7,648 bases of DNA from CAYVCG01 sp964449985 (lineage in GTDB: Bacteria > Bacillota > Clostridia > Lachnospirales > WRAX01): positions 1-7,648 of the forward strand of contig CAYVCG010000082.1 in the NCBI GenBank assembly GCA_964449985.1. The letters run 5' to 3'. The position numbers were made by a program, and so were the translations under genes. Shown piece after piece: positions 1 through 6,911 of this stretch (the stretch's first letter is position 1; every line of letters begins with the position of its first letter). Below the pieces are notes generated by a model. That model was not told the origin of the DNA and did no database searches. It worked only from the letters and a program-made list of their open reading frames with translations.

Positions 1-95
1 TAAACCCACACATCCTGCCTGTGGATTTATCGCAAAGCCTGTATGATTTAAAGCAGGAGATGATAGGCGATATTTTAGGAAAACAATATGTATAA
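1..95 (+). CDS. C-terminal end of an unidentified protein (partial)
   Basis: A reading frame enters from the left edge and runs for 30 codons from base 3 to a TAA stop at 93-95. The visible tail begins NPHILPVDLSQSLYDLK and ends ILGKQYV; it looks like an amphipathic C-terminal helix. I do not recognise the family, and 30 residues are too few to assign a function. Codon use resembles the trp genes. It is convergent with the trp operon: its stop is about 215 bp from the trpA stop, and the palindromic block at 115-289 separates them. The other two plus-strand frames are stopped at base 1 and around base 41, which supports this frame. That it is coding at all is inference from the open frame and residue composition. 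Confidence 0.55.
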   Translation, partial: NPHILPVDLSQSLYDLKQEMIGDILGKQYV

Positions 96-112
96 GTAAA
101 TGCTTGTATTTT

Positions 113-136
113 AAAAGCGGCCCAAATAGGCCGCTT
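113..136 (-). terminator. Terminator-like hairpin, distal copy
   Basis: An 8-bp perfect stem (AAGCGGCC with GGCCGCTT, 6-nt loop) spans 115-136. Read on the minus strand it is followed by TTTT and then AAAATA, which fits a weak intrinsic terminator for trp transcripts that pass the proximal copy at 266-289. Read on the plus strand it lies 20 bp after the stop of the partial gene but has no T-run, so it is a poor terminator in that direction. The hairpin is nearly identical to the one at 266-289. Confidence 0.45.
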
Positions 137-289
137 CACGATGTCGACAAATACTGAAATTTCTAACGGACGGCCAATGGCCGCCCCTACAAGTGACGTA
201 AAATCGGGATTTCTGTAGGGGCGCGCATTGCGCGTGGGTATTGCTCAATTAATTGTCGATAGCCTAAAGCGGCCAAAATAGGCCGCTTT
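115..289. repeat. Nested imperfect palindrome, MITE/REP-like element
   Basis: The block is symmetrical about position ~202. From outside in, the arms are: hairpins 115-136 and 266-289; TCGACAA at 144-150 against TTGTCGA at 253-259; and two inverted copies of a GTAGGGGCG repeat at 168-191 and 214-238, sharing the 10-bp arm TGTAGGGGCG (CGCCCCTACA at 182-191, TGTAGGGGCG at 214-223). Each copy contains its own small palindrome: CGGCC-AAT-GGCCG at 171-183 and CGCGC-ATT-GCGCG at 222-234. No reading frame of note lies inside. Similar GTAGGGGCG palindromes are, from general knowledge, interspersed in many bacterial genomes. The block could be a non-autonomous mobile element or paired REP-type repeats; the symmetry is seen directly, the mobility is inferred. 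Confidence 0.6.
266..289 (-). terminator. Probable trp operon terminator hairpin, proximal copy
   Basis: A 9-bp perfect stem (AAAGCGGCC with GGCCGCTTT, 6-nt loop) begins 23 bp after the trpA stop codon. This is the expected place for the end of the trp transcript. The T-run is limited to the TTT of the stem followed by AGG, so by itself it is weaker than a textbook intrinsic terminator. The near-identical hairpin at 113-136, with a slightly better T-run, may be needed as backup. Confidence 0.5.
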
Positions 290-311
290 GGTATATCCGC
301 AAAATCAGTGT

Positions 312-1082
312 TTAGCTAATAGAGTTCTTCATCTGGCGCACATATTCAAAAATATGTTGTGATGCGTTTTCGCCATATTTCTCAATTATTTTAACAATTG
401 CGCTTCCAACGATAACTCCGTCGGATGTTTTTGAAATCTCTTTTGCTTGCTCTGGAGTGCTGATTCCAAAGCCAACGGCAATAGGTGTTTTGGTTACAGA
501 TCGTATCGCTTCGATTATTGAGGATAAGTCTGTCTTTATCGCGCTTCGAACACCGGTAACCCCCATAGACGAAACAACATAAATATAACCTTTTGCTTCA
601 GAAGCTATGCTAATAATACGTTGCTCAGAGGTTGGCGCAATGAGGGATATAACATCGACACCACAGTTATCTGCATATGCCAGAAGCTCGTCTTTTTCCT
701 CGTATGGCATATCGGGTATTATTATGCCGTCTATACCCACATCCTTACATCGATTAAAAAATCGTTCGTAGCCATAAATAAATACAGGATTAAGATATGT
801 TAAAAAAATAAGGGGTATATTTGTTTTTTTCCGGACACTTGCAACCATTTCAAAAACCTTATCCGTTGTCGAGCCAGCGGCCAATGCCCGCACGTTTGCG
901 GCTTCTATAACAGGGCCTTCCGCAATAGGATCGGAAAACGGTATTCCGATTTCAACAAGATCTGCCCCTGCGCGCTCCATCTCAAGTATATATTCCTCGG
1001 TCTTTTGCATATTCGGGTCTCCCGCTGTCAAAAAGCCGATAAAAGCCTTTCCGTTTTCAAACGCTTTGCTGATTCTACTCAT
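312..1082 (-). CDS. trpA: Tryptophan synthase alpha subunit
   Basis: The 256-residue protein cleaves indole-3-glycerol phosphate to indole and glyceraldehyde 3-phosphate and passes indole to TrpB inside the cytosolic alpha2-beta2 complex. It is a full-length TIM barrel: GFLTAGDP at 16-23, VEIGIPFSDPIAEGP at 43-57, and phosphate-binding GFGIS (204-208) and GSAIV (226-230). The catalytic Glu equivalent to Salmonella Glu49 is E44. The partner acid equivalent to Asp60 is E55, in AEGP instead of the usual ADGP; this may be normal in this lineage. The ATG at 1082-1080 overlaps the end of trpB by 8 bp (1075-1082), and a GGGGG ribosome-binding site lies within the trpB tail, suggesting translational coupling. 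It is the last gene of the operon. Confidence 0.97.
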   Translation of the reverse strand: MSRISKAFENGKAFIGFLTAGDPNMQKTEEYILEMERAGADLVEIGIPFSDPIAEGPVIEAANVRALAAGSTTDKVFEMVASVRKKTNIPLIFLTYLNPVFIYGYERFFNRCKDVGIDGIIIPDMPYEEKDELLAYADNCGVDVISLIAPTSEQRIISIASEAKGYIYVVSSMGVTGVRSAIKTDLSSIIEAIRSVTKTPIAVGFGISTPEQAKEISKTSDGVIVGSAIVKIIEKYGENASQHIFEYVRQMKNSIS

Positions 1083-2259
1083 TTATATCTACCCCCTTAT
1101 ACTTGGCTATAGCCGAAACGTCTTTATCTCCGCGGCCGGATAGGCAAATTATAATAATCTGATCCTTACCCATTTGCGGAGCAATCTTACGCACGTGCGC
1201 AACAGCATGAGCGCTTTCAATCGCCGGTATAATTCCTTCCATACGTGATAAATATTCAAAGGCTTCGACAGCTTCGTTATCAGTTACAGGAACGTATTGC
1301 GCCCTATTGATATCATGGAGATAAGCGTGTTCCGGGCCTATGCCGGGATAATCAAGGCCAGCCGATATGGAATATACCGGCGCAATCTGGCCGTATTCAT
1401 CCTGGCAGAAATATGATTTCATACCATGGAAAACCCCGAGGCTGCCTTTTGCTATTGTTGCGGCGTGTTTATCGGTATCAATTCCGTGGCCCGCCGCTTC
1501 GCAGCCAATAAGCCGAACATCCTTATCGGGGATAAAGTTATAGAACATGCCCATGGCATTGCTTCCGCCGCCAACGCATGCAACAACAGCATCCGGCAGC
1601 TTTCCTTCAGCCGCCAATATTTGTTCCCTTGCCTCGCGGCTTATTACGCTTTGGAAATCCCGAACTATCATAGGAAACGGATGCGGCCCCATAACAGAGC
1701 CCAAAACATAATGCGTATCATGAACTCTTGAAGCCCACTCACGCATAGTTTCGTTAACTGCGTCTTTAAGCGTCATCGTGCCTGTAGTAACGGCATGAAC
1801 CTTTGAACCCAACAATTCCATACGGAATACGTTAAGCGCCTGTCTTTCCGTATCCTCCTTACCCATAAACACCTCGCATTCCAGCCCCAAAAGCGCCGCC
1901 GCCGTAGCCGTAGCAACGCCATGCTGCCCTGCGCCGGTTTCTGCTATTATGCGGGTTTTGCCCATTTTTTTGGCTAGTAATGCCTGCCCCAAAACGTTGT
2001 TAATCTTGTGTGAACCTGTATGGTTTAAATCCTCACGTTTTAAGTATATCTTTGCCCCACCCAGATCTTTCGTCATTTTTTCGGCGTAATAAAGCAATGA
2101 TGGTCTGCCTGCATAGCTGTTCAAAAGACCGTTTAATTCATCATTAAAATCTTTGTCGTTTTTGTAAAACTCATAGCTTTTCTCCAGATTTATCAGTTCA
2201 TTCATAAGCGTTTCGGGTATATATTGTCCTCCATGAACGCCATATCTTCCTTTATTCAT
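1075..2259 (-). CDS. trpB: Tryptophan synthase beta subunit
   Basis: This PLP enzyme of 394 residues condenses indole with L-serine to form L-tryptophan. Visible family hallmarks are GRYGVHGGQYIPETL near the N-terminus (4-18), the PLP-lysine motif HTGSHKINN with K85, E107 in AETGAGQHG (the catalytic Glu109 equivalent), the phosphate-binding loop GGGSNA (230-235), D303 in GLDYPG (the residue that closes the active site) and S374 in LSGRGDKD (the pyridine-nitrogen contact). The length and the GCEAAGHG segment fit the standard TrpB1 form that partners with TrpA, not the longer TrpB2. The ATG at 2259-2257 overlaps the trpF end by 8 bp and is preceded by a GGGAGG ribosome-binding site. Nothing looks broken or transferred. 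Confidence 0.98.
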   Translation of the reverse strand: MNKGRYGVHGGQYIPETLMNELINLEKSYEFYKNDKDFNDELNGLLNSYAGRPSLLYYAEKMTKDLGGAKIYLKREDLNHTGSHKINNVLGQALLAKKMGKTRIIAETGAGQHGVATATAAALLGLECEVFMGKEDTERQALNVFRMELLGSKVHAVTTGTMTLKDAVNETMREWASRVHDTHYVLGSVMGPHPFPMIVRDFQSVISREAREQILAAEGKLPDAVVACVGGGSNAMGMFYNFIPDKDVRLIGCEAAGHGIDTDKHAATIAKGSLGVFHGMKSYFCQDEYGQIAPVYSISAGLDYPGIGPEHAYLHDINRAQYVPVTDNEAVEAFEYLSRMEGIIPAIESAHAVAHVRKIAPQMGKDQIIIICLSGRGDKDVSAIAKYKGVDINE

Positions 2260-2851
2260 TTCTTATCCTCCCAACGATTTCCAAGATTTTGTTTTTATCT
2301 TTAAATCCATTGCTTTCCACGCCGCTGCTTATATCCACGGCAAAGGGCCGGGCTATATTTATAGCGGTATTAACGTTATTAATATTTAACCCTCCTGCAA
2401 GGAAAAACGGTTTATTTATCCGTTTGTCAATAAGCTGCCAATCAAAAGCTTCCCCAGTTCCGCCTGCTCCGTTATCAAGCAGCAAATAATCAGCGACTGT
2501 ATTATCAAAGCCCTCGCATAAACCATTTTCCGTAACGCGTATTGCTTTTATTATTTGTGCGCCTGTTTCGTCTTTAACAGCCTTTATATATTCCTCGCTT
2601 TCAAATCCATGAAGTTGAATCATATCAATAATATTATCGTCATAGAGCCTTTTTATAAAGTCTATTTTTTCGTTAACAAACACACCAACGGTTATAATCC
2701 CACGATTTAGTAGGCGTTTTAACTCCTCTGCTTTATCCTTTGTCACCTGGCGCTTGCTTTTTGCAAACACAAAACCTATATAATCCGGCATGGCTTCGTT
2801 TACAAAATCTATATCACAAGCCCGGGATAAACCGCAAATCTTTATTTTCAT
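2252..2851 (-). CDS. trpF: Phosphoribosylanthranilate isomerase
   Basis: The 199-residue TIM-barrel enzyme converts N-(5-phosphoribosyl)anthranilate to the 1-deoxyribulose form (CdRP) by an Amadori rearrangement. The general-base cysteine is C6 in KICGLS, and the general-acid aspartate is D126 in LLLDNGAGGTG. VGVFVN (55-60), IQLHG (78-82), LAGGLN (151-156) and VDISSGVE (172-179) are the usual barrel-strand and phosphate-binding motifs. It is a stand-alone TrpF, not fused to TrpC as in enterobacteria. The start ATG shares ATGA with the trpC stop (2848-2851), and AGGTGG lies just upstream inside the trpC tail, so coupled translation is likely. Length is typical for the family. Confidence 0.97.
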   Translation of the reverse strand: MKIKICGLSRACDIDFVNEAMPDYIGFVFAKSKRQVTKDKAEELKRLLNRGIITVGVFVNEKIDFIKRLYDDNIIDMIQLHGFESEEYIKAVKDETGAQIIKAIRVTENGLCEGFDNTVADYLLLDNGAGGTGEAFDWQLIDKRINKPFFLAGGLNINNVNTAINIARPFAVDISSGVESNGFKDKNKILEIVGRIRNE

Positions 2852-3630
2852 AAACCACCTCTAAGCAAATCCAGTTGTTTTCGTTTATCCGAGCTTCGCA
2901 TAAGTGTTTCGCCGATTAAAACCGCATCCACCCCTGTTTCACTCAATGCTTTTATATGCTCCGGCGTTTTTATCCCGCTTTCCGAAACGAAAATTCTATC
3001 ATCAGGAATAAACGTCCGCAAGTTTATAGATGTATTAAAGTCCACATCAAAGGTGTCCAAGTTGCGGTTATTTACCCCAATAACCCTTGCGCCGGAACGA
3101 ACGGCCTTTTGCAGCGTTGAAATCTTATGGCTTTCAACCAACGTGGAAAGACCGACACTATCTGCAACCGCGATAAATTCCTTTAAAACAGCTTCATCCA
3201 GAAGCTCACTTATTAACAAAACAGCCGATGCGCCCAAAAGCTTTGCTTCATAGATCTGATAGCTGTCTATAACAAAGTCTTTTCGAAGCGTGGGTATACT
3301 AACCATTGCTGAAATCTGTTCCAAATAATCATCACTGCCCAAAAAGAACTCCGGCTCTGTCAAAACTGATATCGCTGCCGCTCCTGCCTCTTCATAATCC
3401 TTGGCTATTTGCATATACGGAAAATCCTCCGCAATAACGCCTTTAGAAGGGGATGCCTTTTTAACCTCGCATATAAAGGATATGCCTTTCGTCTTCAACG
3501 CCTTTTCAAAAGGGAAATCGTTGTTTATTTCCATGCCCTCGGCTTTTGACCGCACATCATTATAAGTTACAATCTTTTTCCTGTTTTCAACCCTAACCCT
3601 TGTATGTTCTGCTATCTTATCCAAAATCAT
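2848..3630 (-). CDS. trpC: Indole-3-glycerol phosphate synthase
   Basis: The 260-residue enzyme closes the indole ring, turning CdRP into indole-3-glycerol phosphate with loss of CO2 and water. The active-site set is present: E55 and K57 in CEVKKASPSKG, K117 in LRKDF, E166 in VESH, N187 in IGVNNRN and S218 in SESGI; GVDAVLIGETLM (233-244) is the C-terminal phosphate-binding region. Assignments to the Sulfolobus residues are by motif, not alignment. It begins after the only intergenic gap in the operon: 15 bp after trpD, filled by the ribosome-binding site GGAGGTGATT, an almost full match to the 16S anti-Shine-Dalgarno sequence. This suggests independent initiation here, where the others rely on overlaps. 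Confidence 0.98.
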   Translation of the reverse strand: MILDKIAEHTRVRVENRKKIVTYNDVRSKAEGMEINNDFPFEKALKTKGISFICEVKKASPSKGVIAEDFPYMQIAKDYEEAGAAAISVLTEPEFFLGSDDYLEQISAMVSIPTLRKDFVIDSYQIYEAKLLGASAVLLISELLDEAVLKEFIAVADSVGLSTLVESHKISTLQKAVRSGARVIGVNNRNLDTFDVDFNTSINLRTFIPDDRIFVSESGIKTPEHIKALSETGVDAVLIGETLMRSSDKRKQLDLLRGGL

Positions 3631-3645
3631 TTAATCACCTCCGTT

Positions 3646-4659
3646 TTAAATCGCCAACTCGTTGGAAAGCTTTACAAACTGCTCCAATTGTCGTTTAGCT
3701 ACTCTGCTATCTATTATTTGCTCAACCTCTTTTATAGCAGCTTCGAACGATATTTCCTTTGCTACATAAAGCGCAGCAGCGGAATTTAATACAGCGGCAT
3801 CCCTCTTTGGCCCTTTTCCCCCATCTAAAATATCTCTTATAATTTCGGCATTTTTATCCGATGTACCACCAAGTAAATCTTCTTTCTTACATCTATTAAA
3901 GCCAAATTGCTCCGGCGTTATTTCATAGGATTTAACCCAGCCGTTTTTAACCTCGCAAACAGTAGTTGGTGCGCTTAGAGAGATTTCATCCAACCCGTCC
4001 TGACCGTATACGACCATTGCATTTTTAACCCCCAGATTTGCCAAAACCTTTGCGATTGGCTCGACAAGGGCTTCCTCATATACGCCTAGTAACTGCATTT
4101 TGGCTCCGGCAGGATTGGAAAGCGGGCCCAAAATATTAAATATAGTGCGCACGCCCAACTCACGACGCACTGGGGCGACGTATTTCATGGCAATATGATA
4201 GTTTTGCGCAAACAAGAAGCATATGCCTATTTTTTCTAATAGCTCTGCGCTTTTTTCCGGCGGTATGTTTATGTTTACGCCAAGTGCTTCTAAAACATCT
4301 GCAGCGCCGCACTTGCTGGAAGCCGCTCTGTTGCCATGTTTTGCCACTGGTATTCCTGCTGCCGACACTATAATCGCCGCTGTCGTAGAAATATTAAAGC
4401 TGTCGGAATGATCCCCGCCTGTGCCTACTATTTCCAGAACATTTTGTTCATGCAACAACTTAACGCAATGTTTTCTCATTCCTGCCGCTGATGCAGTAAT
4501 TTCGCTTATTGTCTCGCCCTTCATGCTTAGTGCAACAAGATAAGCGCAAAGCTGAACTTCACTTGTTTTTCCGCTCATTATTTCGTCCATAACCTGCTCT
4601 GCCATTTCATATGTTAAATCTTCGCGTTTTGTAAGCTTTACTATAGCGTCCTTAATCAT
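3646..4659 (-). CDS. trpD: Anthranilate phosphoribosyltransferase
   Basis: The 337-residue enzyme transfers phosphoribose from PRPP to anthranilate. Signature motifs are the PRPP-binding loop GTGGDHSDSFNIST (79-92), KHGNRAASSKCG (107-118), RRELGVRTIFNILGPLSNPA (165-184) and the metal-binding DE pair D224-E225 in DGLDEIS. A small helical N-terminal domain precedes the nucleoside-phosphorylase-like alpha/beta domain, as in the family. It is not fused to the glutaminase, unlike E. coli TrpGD. The ATG at 4659-4657 overlaps the trpG stop by 8 bp, with a G-rich GGGGATGAT ribosome-binding site inside trpG. The stop lies 15 bp before trpC. Confidence 0.98.
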   Translation of the reverse strand: MIKDAIVKLTKREDLTYEMAEQVMDEIMSGKTSEVQLCAYLVALSMKGETISEITASAAGMRKHCVKLLHEQNVLEIVGTGGDHSDSFNISTTAAIIVSAAGIPVAKHGNRAASSKCGAADVLEALGVNINIPPEKSAELLEKIGICFLFAQNYHIAMKYVAPVRRELGVRTIFNILGPLSNPAGAKMQLLGVYEEALVEPIAKVLANLGVKNAMVVYGQDGLDEISLSAPTTVCEVKNGWVKSYEITPEQFGFNRCKKEDLLGGTSDKNAEIIRDILDGGKGPKRDAAVLNSAAALYVAKEISFEAAIKEVEQIIDSRVAKRQLEQFVKLSNELAI

Positions 4660-5230
4660 TCATATCATCCCCCAAAAAATTCTTTAAAATGACAGTGCCT
4701 TGAGGCGTTAGTATTGATTCCGGATGGAACTGCACCCCGTATATTTTATGGTGTTTATGGGCTATGGCCATAATCTCTCCATTAGGAGCGGTTGCCGTAA
4801 CTTCAAGGTCACTAGGCAGTGTTTCTGTTATCGCAATAAGCGAATGATACCTGCCCACTTCTATAACATCAGGAAGCCCTTTAAACAAAGGACAATCTGT
4901 TTTTATTGTAATAGCGGATGATTTGCCATGCATAAGCTCTCTTGCATAAGATACAAGCCCGCCGCACGTTTCATAAATCGCTTGATGCCCAAGACAAACG
5001 CCCAAAATAGGAACCTCTCCCCCCAATTGTTTAACAACCTCTTTGCAAACACCGGCATCTTTTGGCCGCCCGGGGCCTGGGGAAAGCACTATATGGGATG
5101 GGTTTAAAGCCCTTATTTCGTCCACAGTCAGCTCGTCATTTCTAATGACTCTAATATCGGGATTTAATCCGCCGATAAGCTGATACAAATTATACGAAAA
5201 ACTATCATAGTTATCTATAAGCAAAATCAT
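4652..5230 (-). CDS. trpG: Anthranilate synthase component II (glutamine amidotransferase)
   Basis: The subunit releases ammonia from glutamine and channels it to TrpE for anthranilate formation. It is a class I amidotransferase: DNYDSFSYNL (6-15), the oxyanion segment SPGPGRP (50-56), nucleophile C79 in GVCLGHQAI, HGKSS (101-105), GRYHSL (126-131), and catalytic H169 and E171 in QFHPES. I start it at the ATG at 5230-5228, which gives MILLIDNYDSF, the usual family N-terminus, and a 4-bp ATGA overlap with the trpE stop. A TTG two codons upstream (5236-5234) is open but adds only M-P. Length is 192 residues. Close homologues (PabA) also serve folate synthesis; its place between trpE and trpD makes the Trp role primary, but dual use cannot be excluded. 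Confidence 0.96.
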   Translation of the reverse strand: MILLIDNYDSFSYNLYQLIGGLNPDIRVIRNDELTVDEIRALNPSHIVLSPGPGRPKDAGVCKEVVKQLGGEVPILGVCLGHQAIYETCGGLVSYARELMHGKSSAITIKTDCPLFKGLPDVIEVGRYHSLIAITETLPSDLEVTATAPNGEIMAIAHKHHKIYGVQFHPESILTPQGTVILKNFLGDDMND

Positions 5231-6690
5231 TGGCAAACACCGCCTTCCACAGATTTTAAAGCGTTAACAACCGCCATCGCTTTATTAATACATTCTTGGT
5301 ATTCAACCTCCGGAATACTATCCACAACTATTCCTGCGCCGGAACGAACGAACACCTTGCCGTTTTTCTTATAAGCGATTCTTATTGCAATACATGTGTC
5401 CATATTGCCCATAAAGTCTAAATATCCGATTGCCCCGCCGTAAATGCCTCGCTTATTGTTTTCCAGCTCATTGATTATTTGGCAAGCCCGAATCTTTGGC
5501 GCACCGGAAAGCGTTCCCGCCGGAAGTACGGCGTTTATGGCATCAACAGCTGTTTTATCATCCCGGATTTCTCCGCAAACGGTTGAACCGATATGCATAA
5601 CATGAGAAAATCTTAGTATTGATAAATAGTTCTCCACCTCGACGCTCCCGAATTTGCATATTTTGCCCAAATCATTCCGCCCCAAATCCACAAGCATGTT
5701 GTGCTCTGCCAGTTCTTTGGGGTCTGCCAGAAGCTCTTTTTCCAGCGCTATATCTTCATCTTGTGTCTTGCCCCTTGGCCGTGTTCCGGCAAGAGGGAAT
5801 GTTTGGAGCTTGCCATCTTCCAGCTTAACCAACGTTTCCGGCGATGCACCTGCTATCTCAATATCATCACTGGAAAAGTAAAACATATATGGCGACGGAT
5901 TGATTTCCCGCAGCTTACGGTATGTGTCCAGCAAGCTGCCTTCAAAATCCGCATCCAAGCGATTGGAAAGAACTACCTGAAATATATCTCCCTCCATAAT
6001 ATAGTTTCTGGCTCTGGCGACCATAGCGCAGTATTGCCGCTCATTAAAAAGTGATCTAAAATCAGATTTAAGCTTTCCAGGAACAGCTTGCTTAGGCTTT
6101 CCGTTTTGAATTAAATCAGCTATTTTTTCCAGCTCAGCCATACCCTTTTCATATTCATCTTCAAGATTATTGTTTTTTATGTTAGCTATTAAAACAATCT
6201 TTTTTTCAATATTATCAAACGCAATTATCCTATCGAAAAGCATCAAATCAACATCTTTAAAGCCTTCCTCGTCATTGGCATCCAGAACAAGGGTTTGTTC
6301 GCTATATTTGATATAGTCATAAGAGAAATATCCTACAAGCCCACCTGTAAATGGCGGCAGATTATCAAGCTTTGGGCTTTTGTATTCTTCCATTATCTTG
6401 GCGATATAAGCGCCCGGGTCATTTGTTTTAAATGTCTCCACCTTATCAGAGCGAACAGTCATCTCGCCGTTCATACACGTTATTTCCAGCTTTGGATCAA
6501 AACCTAAAAATGTATATCTTCCGTGTTTTTTAGTCTCATCAACGCTTTCCAGAAGAAAGCAATGCTTGCTCTGGCCTTGCAAAATCTGTAGTACGTCTAT
6601 TGGTGTTTTATCCAAACGTAACTCCTTGCTTAAAGGAATCGTCTTATACTTTTCGGCCAATTGTCTTGCTTGGTTTAATGTTATACTCAT
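5227..6690 (-). CDS. trpE: Anthranilate synthase component I
   Basis: The first committed enzyme of the pathway makes anthranilate from chorismate using ammonia from TrpG. The 487-residue protein has the N-terminal domain with the tryptophan feedback motif LLES (46-49), so allosteric inhibition by Trp is expected. The C-terminal chorismate-utilising domain has NPSPYMFYF (264-272), GASPETLV (281-288), LAGTRPRG (300-307), HNMLVDLGRNDLG (330-342), PAGTLSGAPK (390-399) and RSGAGIVVDS (449-458). Alanine at A301, where aminodeoxychorismate synthases have lysine (PIKGT), supports TrpE over PabB. I start at ATG 6690-6688, 6 nt after AGGAGG (6702-6697). A TTG at 6705 is in frame but overlaps that ribosome-binding site and is rejected. 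It is the first gene after the T-box terminator. Confidence 0.98.
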   Translation of the reverse strand: MSITLNQARQLAEKYKTIPLSKELRLDKTPIDVLQILQGQSKHCFLLESVDETKKHGRYTFLGFDPKLEITCMNGEMTVRSDKVETFKTNDPGAYIAKIMEEYKSPKLDNLPPFTGGLVGYFSYDYIKYSEQTLVLDANDEEGFKDVDLMLFDRIIAFDNIEKKIVLIANIKNNNLEDEYEKGMAELEKIADLIQNGKPKQAVPGKLKSDFRSLFNERQYCAMVARARNYIMEGDIFQVVLSNRLDADFEGSLLDTYRKLREINPSPYMFYFSSDDIEIAGASPETLVKLEDGKLQTFPLAGTRPRGKTQDEDIALEKELLADPKELAEHNMLVDLGRNDLGKICKFGSVEVENYLSILRFSHVMHIGSTVCGEIRDDKTAVDAINAVLPAGTLSGAPKIRACQIINELENNKRGIYGGAIGYLDFMGNMDTCIAIRIAYKKNGKVFVRSGAGIVVDSIPEVEYQECINKAMAVVNALKSVEGGVCQ

Positions 6691-6696
6691 GCTATA

Positions 6697-6702
6697 CCTC
6701 CT
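6697..6702 (-). promoter_or_regulatory. trpE ribosome-binding site
   Basis: AGGAGG sits 6 nt before the ATG at 6690-6688. Because the upstream in-frame TTG (6705-6703) directly abuts this motif, the site decides the trpE start: initiation at TTG would bury the Shine-Dalgarno sequence inside the coding region and leave no site of its own. Confidence 0.9.
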
Positions 6703-6717
6703 CAAATTTTTGGCAAT

Positions 6718-6754
6718 AAAAAATCCTTGGCAAAGTCATAAACTTTACCAAGGA
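6718..6754 (-). terminator. T-box-controlled intrinsic terminator in the trp leader
   Basis: A 13-bp stem (minus strand 6754-6742 with 6736-6724, one G-U pair, loop TTATG) is followed by six T residues (6723-6718). It ends 28 nt before the trpE ATG. The 5' arm contains CCTTG (6753-6749), which can instead pair with CAAGG flanking the T-box sequence (6783-6779), giving the mutually exclusive antiterminator. In Trp-replete cells this hairpin should stop transcription before trpE. Confidence 0.95.
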
Positions 6755-6766
6755 CGAATAATTAAA

Positions 6767-6782
6767 TCCGCGGTGCCACCTT
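6767..6782 (-). promoter_or_regulatory. T-box sequence (antiterminator core)
   Basis: AAGGTGGCACCGCGGA closely matches the T-box consensus. The bulge UGGC (plus-strand GCCA at 6775-6778) would pair with a tRNA 3' end of GCCA, meaning a discriminator base G73. Bacterial tRNA-Trp normally has G73, so the bulge agrees with the UGG specifier. The downstream CGTCCTT (6756-6750) supplies the other side of the antiterminator helix. Confidence 0.93.
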
Positions 6783-6908
6783 GATTTACAGATGCATAAA
6801 AAACATCCATACCCTTAATAGAATACTAACATATTCCTGACAACTTACGTATGCCCTCACGTCATGGAATACTCAGGAAAAAATCCCTTTGACCATGCCC
6901 TCGGCGGT

Positions 6909-6911
6909 CCA
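6909..6911 (-). promoter_or_regulatory. T-box specifier codon UGG (Trp)
   Basis: The triplet UGG lies in the 3' side of the internal loop between the GCGG/CCGC and ATGTA/TACAT helices of Stem I and is followed by A, the conserved purine position. It would pair with the CCA anticodon of tRNA-Trp. It identifies tryptophan as the sensed amino acid, in agreement with the genes downstream. Confidence 0.9.

Noticed and set aside
115..289. CRISPR-like array formed by the two identical hairpins
   Set aside because: There are only two copies, 129 bp apart, with inverted repeats between them; spacing and number do not fit an array.
1426..1731. Plus-strand open frame of about 100 codons opposite trpB
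   Set aside because: It lies wholly antisense to conserved trpB coding sequence, has no ribosome-binding site, and its composition is cysteine-rich and unlike a protein family.
5231..5236. TTG at 5236 as the trpG start
   Set aside because: It adds only M-P before MILLIDNYDSF; ATG at 5230 gives the family's usual N-terminus and an ATGA coupling overlap with trpE.
5619..6054. Overlapping plus-strand open frames opposite trpE
   Set aside because: Several frames are open at once across the same conserved trpE segment, typical of mirror frames of a real gene; none has a start signal or family motif.
6691..6705. TTG at 6705 as the trpE start, adding five residues
   Set aside because: The codons would run through the AGGAGG ribosome-binding site, and no other site lies upstream; ATG at 6690 has ideal spacing.
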